This document shows, piece by piece, positions 14,597 to 18,791 of a stretch of DNA of 18,791 nucleotides (the first letter of the stretch is position 1; each line of letters starts with the position of its first letter). This stretch comes from HGM05232 sp044433325 (GTDB taxonomy: Bacteria > Bacteroidota > Bacteroidia > Bacteroidales > Muribaculaceae), in the NCBI GenBank assembly GCA_044433325.1, contig JAWXTT010000023.1:1-18791 (forward strand), given 5' to 3'. Made by a program: the position numbers and the translations under genes. The notes beneath the pieces were generated by a model, which searched no databases, was not told where the DNA came from, and saw nothing but the letters and a program-made list of their open reading frames with translations.

Positions 14597-16306
14597 TTAT
14601 GCTTTGCGGTAGGTTTCGATTTTGGTTGGGTCGAAACTTTTTATTATTTGTGCATTGCGTGCTACTTCACCTTCACCATAAGCGATATATGCGTTGGCTG
14701 ATACTGTGAATAGTTCAGCGTTGCGTGTTGCATCTTGGATTAATAGATGTCCCATAATTATATGTCCTGCCATCTCAACTAGGCGACGTGCATGGAAGTC
14801 AACATACTCAGTATCTTTAGCTGATGTTACTTTCTCTACTGCGTCTGTGTAGATTGTTGTCATTGCCTCAAGACGTGCTTTTAGTTCAGCAAATTCTGCT
14901 GGAGCTTCTATTGCGGCGTACTCTTGAATCTTAGATAGGTAAGTTCCTGTGGTTACGTGGCGAATGGCTGCTACTACTTGTAATTGTGTAGTTCCTTCAT
15001 AAATTGATGTGATACGCGCATCACGATAGATGCGTTCACATGCGTAATCTTTCATGAAACCGCTACCGCCATGTACTTGGATTGAGTCATAAGCATTTTG
15101 GTTGCTGTATTCACTGCTCATACCTTTAACAAGTGGAGTGTAAGCATCTGCCCAACGTTGGTATGTTTTCATCTCTTTACGCTCCTCTGGAGTTAGAGTG
15201 CGTTCACGAGCGATATCTTCATAAACCTTGTACATATCCACAAAACGAGTTGTTTCATATAATAAAGTACGTGATGCATCAAGTTTAGCTTTCATAACTG
15301 TTAGCATCTCAAATACAGCAGGGAATTCGATAATAGCTTTGCCGAATTGTTTACGGTCGCGTGCATAAGCTAGTGCCTCACGATAAGCTGCCTCACAGAT
15401 ACCTACTGATTGTGCAGCTATACCTAGGCGTGCGCCATTCATCAATGCCATTACATATTTGATAAGACCTAATTTGCGACTACCACAAAGTTCAGCTTTA
15501 GCATTTTTGAATACAAGTTCACATGTTGGTGAACCTTTGATACCCATTTTATTTTCGATACGGCGTACTACAACGCCGCCATCGTTTTTGTCATAAATGA
15601 ACATTGATAGACCACGTCCATCTTTGCTACCCTCCTCAGAACGAGCTAATACTAGTGCGATATGTCCATCACCATTAGTAATGAATCGTTTAACACCATT
15701 TAAACGCCATGTACCATCCTCTTCACAGTAGCTAGCTTTTAGCATTACTGCCTGAAGGTCACTACCTGCATCTGGTTCAGTTAGATCCATTGCCATAGTT
15801 TCACCTGCACATACACGTGGTAGATAGCGCATGCGTTGCTCTTCATCAGCAAATTCATAGATTGTTTCAGCGCAATCTTGTAATCCCCAGATATTTACGA
15901 AACCTGCATCTGCACGGCTAACCATATCAGCTGCCATAATATATGGAACTAGTGAGAAGTTAAGACCATTGTAGCGACGTGGAAGTGAAATACCCATCAA
16001 ACCTGCTTTAACTAATGCATCAAGGTTCTTTTCTGTTCCTTTAGCATAAACCACGCGACCATCAACTACGTGTGGTCCTTCATGGTCAATATCTTCAGCA
16101 TTGTTAGCAACTGTTTCACCTGAAAGCTCACCTGCTATTTCCAATACTTTAACGTATGAGTCCATTGCGTCCTCAAAGTCAACTGGTGCATAGTCAAATT
16201 TAGCTGCGTCTGTATATCCTCTCTCTTTTAGCTCAACGATTTTTTTCATCAATGGATGCTCCAAGTGATGTTTTAAATCGGGGTTATCATTATAAAAGTT
16301 TCCCAT
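14597..16306 (-). CDS. Acyl-CoA dehydrogenase
   Basis: FAD-dependent flavoenzyme that oxidises acyl-CoA to enoyl-CoA, or runs in reverse, passing electrons to the ETF encoded just upstream. The 569-aa protein has an N-terminal extension, the acyl-CoA dehydrogenase core, and a C-terminal helical extension (about 460-569) seen in the longer members of the family. Core motifs include MAMDLTEPDAGSDLQ, KRFITNGDG, the flavin region ARDRKQFGKAI, and QVHGGSGFMKDYACERIYRD. RITSIYEGTTQLQ carries Glu437, which aligns with the catalytic base of medium-chain acyl-CoA dehydrogenase. The start lies 11 bp after the etfA stop, so the genes are surely co-transcribed. Substrate chain length cannot be told from sequence; short-chain or branched-chain acyl-CoA is plausible in Bacteroidales. 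Confidence 0.93.
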   Translation of the reverse strand: MGNFYNDNPDLKHHLEHPLMKKIVELKERGYTDAAKFDYAPVDFEDAMDSYVKVLEIAGELSGETVANNAEDIDHEGPHVVDGRVVYAKGTEKNLDALVKAGLMGISLPRRYNGLNFSLVPYIMAADMVSRADAGFVNIWGLQDCAETIYEFADEEQRMRYLPRVCAGETMAMDLTEPDAGSDLQAVMLKASYCEEDGTWRLNGVKRFITNGDGHIALVLARSEEGSKDGRGLSMFIYDKNDGGVVVRRIENKMGIKGSPTCELVFKNAKAELCGSRKLGLIKYVMALMNGARLGIAAQSVGICEAAYREALAYARDRKQFGKAIIEFPAVFEMLTVMKAKLDASRTLLYETTRFVDMYKVYEDIARERTLTPEERKEMKTYQRWADAYTPLVKGMSSEYSNQNAYDSIQVHGGSGFMKDYACERIYRDARITSIYEGTTQLQVVAAIRHVTTGTYLSKIQEYAAIEAPAEFAELKARLEAMTTIYTDAVEKVTSAKDTEYVDFHARRLVEMAGHIIMGHLLIQDATRNAELFTVSANAYIAYGEGEVARNAQIIKSFDPTKIETYRKA

Positions 16307-16317
16307 TGTTGTTTTGT

Positions 16318-17346
16318 TTACTTAGAATTTTTTTTGTAATACTTGATTAATCGTGGAATTACCTCTTCAACTGTTCCTGTGATTACATAATCAGCTATGG
16401 TGTTGATAGGTGCATTCTCGTCACTGTTGATAGATATTATGATTGAACTATCTTGCATACCAGCGATATGTTGGATTTGTCCTGAAATACCACATGCGAT
16501 ATACAGTTTAGGACGTACAGTTTTACCTGTTTGTCCAATTTGACGCTCATGGTCAGCATAACCAGCATCTACTGCGGCACGTGAAGCACCTACTTCACCA
16601 CCTAATGTGTCTGCTAGGTCAAACAATAATCCAAAGTTTTCACGACTACCTACACCGTAACCACCTGCTATGATGATTGGTGAGCCTGTTAGGTTAACTT
16701 TAGATTTTTCTATTTGACGATCTATTATCTCAACAACGAAGTCTGAGTCAGACAGATACTTAGCAACTTCTAAGTCAATTATCTCACCCTTATATTCTAA
16801 GTCTATAATTTCACGTTTCATAACCCCTTCACGTACTGTTGCCATTTGTGGACGACATTCTGGGTTGACGATTGTTGCTACGATGTTACCACCAAAGGCT
16901 GGACGTATTTGTAGTAATAGGTTTTCATATTCAATCTTGTTCTTCATATCTTTATGATTGCCTATCTCTAATGATGTACAGTCAGCTGTTAAACCACTAT
17001 GTAGCGATGAAGATACACGTGGACCTAAGTCACGACCTATACTGGTTGCTCCCATTAGACAGATTTGTGGTTCTATCTCTTTGAAAAGCTCTATTAATAT
17101 TGCAGAGTGTGGTAATGATGTATATGGATATAATCTTGCATCATCCGCTTTATATACTCGGTCTGCCCCGTATGGTAACACTTGGTTCTCGATATTATCA
17201 AGATTGCTACCTATGATAAGTGCTTCAAGTTCTACGCCTAATTCATTAGCAAGTTGACGACCTTTAGTTAAAAGTTCAAGACTTACATCAGCAATTCTGC
17301 CATCCTCAAATTCACAATATACAATTAAATTATTTTTCTTTGCCAT
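16318..17346 (-). CDS. etfA: Electron transfer flavoprotein alpha subunit (FixB family)
   Basis: Large subunit of the heterodimeric ETF, which accepts electrons from the acyl-CoA dehydrogenase encoded next to it. The 342-aa protein has an N-terminal alpha/beta domain (1 to about 190) and a C-terminal FAD-binding domain. GGYGVGSRENFGLLFDLAD opens the FAD domain. The ETF-alpha signature LYIACGISGQIQHIAGMQ, followed by INSDENAPIN, is intact. The gene sits 39 bp after etfB and 11 bp before the dehydrogenase gene. There is no sign of a membrane anchor or an extra ferredoxin domain, so a soluble ETF is expected. Whether it takes part in electron bifurcation cannot be decided here. Confidence 0.96.
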   Translation of the reverse strand: MAKKNNLIVYCEFEDGRIADVSLELLTKGRQLANELGVELEALIIGSNLDNIENQVLPYGADRVYKADDARLYPYTSLPHSAILIELFKEIEPQICLMGATSIGRDLGPRVSSSLHSGLTADCTSLEIGNHKDMKNKIEYENLLLQIRPAFGGNIVATIVNPECRPQMATVREGVMKREIIDLEYKGEIIDLEVAKYLSDSDFVVEIIDRQIEKSKVNLTGSPIIIAGGYGVGSRENFGLLFDLADTLGGEVGASRAAVDAGYADHERQIGQTGKTVRPKLYIACGISGQIQHIAGMQDSSIIISINSDENAPINTIADYVITGTVEEVIPRLIKYYKKNSK

Positions 17347-17385
17347 AATTCTTAATGTTGATACACATACTTAATAGTATAGATA

Positions 17386-18261
17386 TTATCCTATTGTATG
17401 GTTAGATATTAACTCTTTGATAAACTCTTCAAGTTCCGCCTCGTTATTGCCTTCTATTTTGCGGCTCTCTTTAGCTTGGAATACTACATTCTCAATAGCT
17501 TTTACCTTAGTTGGTGAGCCTGGAAGACCTATTTGAGTTGGATCTGCATCAACATCAGCTGCTCCCCATTCCGATAGTAATAATCCTGAACGTGAATCAA
17601 CGATTGCGACCATTTTTTCATCTAATGCGGCTTTCTCACTAGGAGTAACTGCATATTTATATTTCTGGATTAAACGTGCGTTACGTGGACGACATTCATC
17701 AGCACTACCATTAACAGTTACGACTAGAGGAAGTGCAGCACGAACGGTTTCAACACCTGTTTCAAGACGACGTTTAACGGTGATTTTACCATCTGTGATA
17801 TCTAAAATCTCCTCAGCATAAGTGATTTGGTTTAAAGATAGTTTTTCAGCGATTTGTGGTCCTACCTGAGCAGTATCACCATCAATAGCTTGACGACCAC
17901 CAATGATTAGGTCAACTTCACCTAAATGGCTAATTGCACGTGATAGTGCGTAAGATGTTGCTAATGTGTCTGCTCCTGCAAATGCACGGTCTGTTAATAC
18001 TATACCTGTGTCTGCTCCACGATACATCGCTTCACGGATAATTTCAGAAGCACGTGGAGGTCCCATGGTTAGGACAGTTACTTTTGATCCTGGATTTTTC
18101 TCCTTTAGTTGTAATGCTTGTTCTAGTGCATTTAAGTCCTCTGGATTAAAGATTGCTGGTAAAGCTCCGCGGTTAATAGTACCATCAGCTTTCATAGCAT
18201 CCTTACCTACGTTACGTGTGTCAGGAACCTGCTTTGCCAGAACTACAATGTTTAAATTCAT
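17386..18261 (-). CDS. etfB: Electron transfer flavoprotein beta subunit (FixA family)
   Basis: Small ETF subunit that binds the nucleotide cofactor and docks the partner dehydrogenase. At 291 aa it is slightly longer than many ETF-beta proteins. The start MNLNIVVLAKQVPDT is typical. The conserved nucleotide-binding segments GADTLATSYALSRAI and GGRQAIDGDTAQVGPQ are present. VKRRLETGVETVRAALPLVV matches the ETF-beta signature region. It is the first gene of the three-gene minus-strand operon, about 47 nt downstream of the predicted transcription start. Confidence 0.96.
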   Translation of the reverse strand: MNLNIVVLAKQVPDTRNVGKDAMKADGTINRGALPAIFNPEDLNALEQALQLKEKNPGSKVTVLTMGPPRASEIIREAMYRGADTGIVLTDRAFAGADTLATSYALSRAISHLGEVDLIIGGRQAIDGDTAQVGPQIAEKLSLNQITYAEEILDITDGKITVKRRLETGVETVRAALPLVVTVNGSADECRPRNARLIQKYKYAVTPSEKAALDEKMVAIVDSRSGLLLSEWGAADVDADPTQIGLPGSPTKVKAIENVVFQAKESRKIEGNNEAELEEFIKELISNHTIG

Positions 18262-18314
18262 GATAAAACAATTATTTATTGATTAATTAATTTCTTTTCG
18301 TTTATTTGAATTGG

Positions 18315-18345
18315 CAAAGTTAAAAAAATGTGCCATTGATACAAA
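18315..18345 (-). promoter_or_regulatory. Promoter of the etfBA-acyl-CoA dehydrogenase operon
   Basis: Read on the minus strand, TTTG (18345-18342) is followed after 19 nt by TAACTTTG (18322-18315), a full match to the Bacteroidota consensus. Transcription should start near 18308, about 47 nt before the etfB ATG. Confidence 0.7.
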
Positions 18346-18396
18346 ACTTTTCCTATAAAAATAGCACTTCATAGATGAACTATTAAAAAACTTCTG

Positions 18397-18404
18397 TAAC
18401 TTTG
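18397..18404 (+). promoter_or_regulatory. Candidate -7 box for the DUF1599 gene
   Basis: TAACTTTG at 18397-18404 matches the TAnnTTTG consensus and lies 43 nt before the start codon at 18448. No TTTG is seen at the proper -33 spacing, so the promoter is only half supported. It points away from the etfB promoter. Confidence 0.45.
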
Positions 18405-18447
18405 TTAACTAAATTAAGAGGAGTTCTAAAGTTAGCTTTTAAATATT

Positions 18448-18791
18448 ATGGATAAAACTATTTCTCAATTCGAGAGTGTTATAGATATATGTCGTTCGCT
18501 ATATGTGCGTAAACTTCAAGACTATGGAGCATCATGGCGTATTATGCGCCCTGTTTCAATTACAGATCAGCTATATATCAAGGCTAAACGTATCCGTAGC
18601 CTAGAGATTAAAAAGGTAGCTATGGTGGATGAGGGTATTATGCCTGAATTTATTGCTGTTGTTAATTATGGTATTATTGGGTTGATACAGTTGGAGCTAG
18701 GTTTTGCTGATAAAAAGGATATAGCACCTGAACAAGCTATTGAGCTATATGATAAATGGATGAAAATAACTAAAGAGTTAATGTATGCTAA
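18448..18791 (+). CDS. DUF1599-family protein, N-terminal part (runs off the window)
   Basis: The reading frame is open from the ATG at 18448 to the window end, giving 114 complete codons. The start is MDKTISQFESVIDICRSLY. The conserved DUF1599 features are clear: KLQDYGASWRIMRPVSITDQ, then KAKRIRSLE, EFIAVVNYGIIGLIQLELG and a YDKWM-type segment. The family is a small conserved protein of Bacteroidota; a link to nucleotide modification has been suggested from domain comparisons, but its role is not settled. It is divergent from the etfB operon. From general memory of Bacteroides genomes, a DoxX-type gene and tpiA often follow it, which cannot be checked here. Confidence 0.88.
   Translation, partial: MDKTISQFESVIDICRSLYVRKLQDYGASWRIMRPVSITDQLYIKAKRIRSLEIKKVAMVDEGIMPEFIAVVNYGIIGLIQLELGFADKKDIAPEQAIELYDKWMKITKELMYA

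Noticed and set aside
16872..17257. Two plus-strand ORFs opposite etfA
   Set aside because: They lie wholly opposite etfA, whose motifs are intact.
17966..18286. Plus-strand 106-aa ORF opposite etfB
   Set aside because: It is antisense to conserved etfB coding sequence and carries no recognisable motif.
18418..18435. Third copy of the inverted-repeat sequence near the DUF1599 gene
   Set aside because: Only about 8 bp (ggagttct) match, which is within chance in this region.

Overview
The window is strongly AT-rich and carries the hallmarks of a Bacteroidota genome, most likely order Bacteroidales. It has a SusC/SusD pair, lipoproteins whose Cys is followed by acidic residues, an A/T-rich lead-in rather than a clear Shine-Dalgarno before most starts, and several matches to the Bacteroides-type promoter (TTTG, about 20 nt, TAnnTTTG). 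I cannot name the genus.

Positions 336-11470 hold one six-gene polysaccharide utilisation locus (PUL), all on the + strand with gaps of 21-80 bp. In order it encodes a SusC-type TonB-dependent transporter, a SusD-type lipoprotein, a probable surface glycan-binding lipoprotein, a GH16 endo-beta-1,3-glucanase (laminarinase-like) lipoprotein, a 661-aa secreted protein with tandem binding-type domains and a T9SS-like C-terminal tail, and a GH3 beta-glucosidase lipoprotein. The enzyme pair points to laminarin-type beta-1,3-glucan, with mixed-linkage glucan as the alternative. Surface binding and GH16 cleavage would feed oligosaccharides through SusCD, and GH3 would finish them to glucose in the periplasm. 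No PUL regulator lies in the window. Perfect hairpins sit in the last three intercistronic gaps, and a strong terminator follows the GH3 gene.

Positions 11471-12210 are mostly non-coding. They hold a small uncharacterised minus-strand ORF, a 16-bp inverted repeat, a perfect Bacteroides-type promoter at 11826-11857, and then about 350 nt of leader before the next gene. Positions 12211-14442 encode a PiT-family phosphate transporter fused to a PhoU-like domain.

Two hairpins, one with a 20-bp perfect stem, separate that gene from a convergent minus-strand operon (18261 down to 14597). It encodes the electron transfer flavoprotein beta and alpha subunits and an acyl-CoA dehydrogenase, a matched dehydrogenase/electron-acceptor set. 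Divergent from it, a DUF1599-family gene starts at 18448 and runs off the window end; the promoters of both lie in the 186-bp gap.

I found no tRNA, rRNA, CRISPR array, complete insertion sequence or phage gene. The most unusual parts are the 661-aa protein, the module shared by the binding protein and GH16, the repeated intercistronic hairpins, and the long leader before the phosphate transporter.
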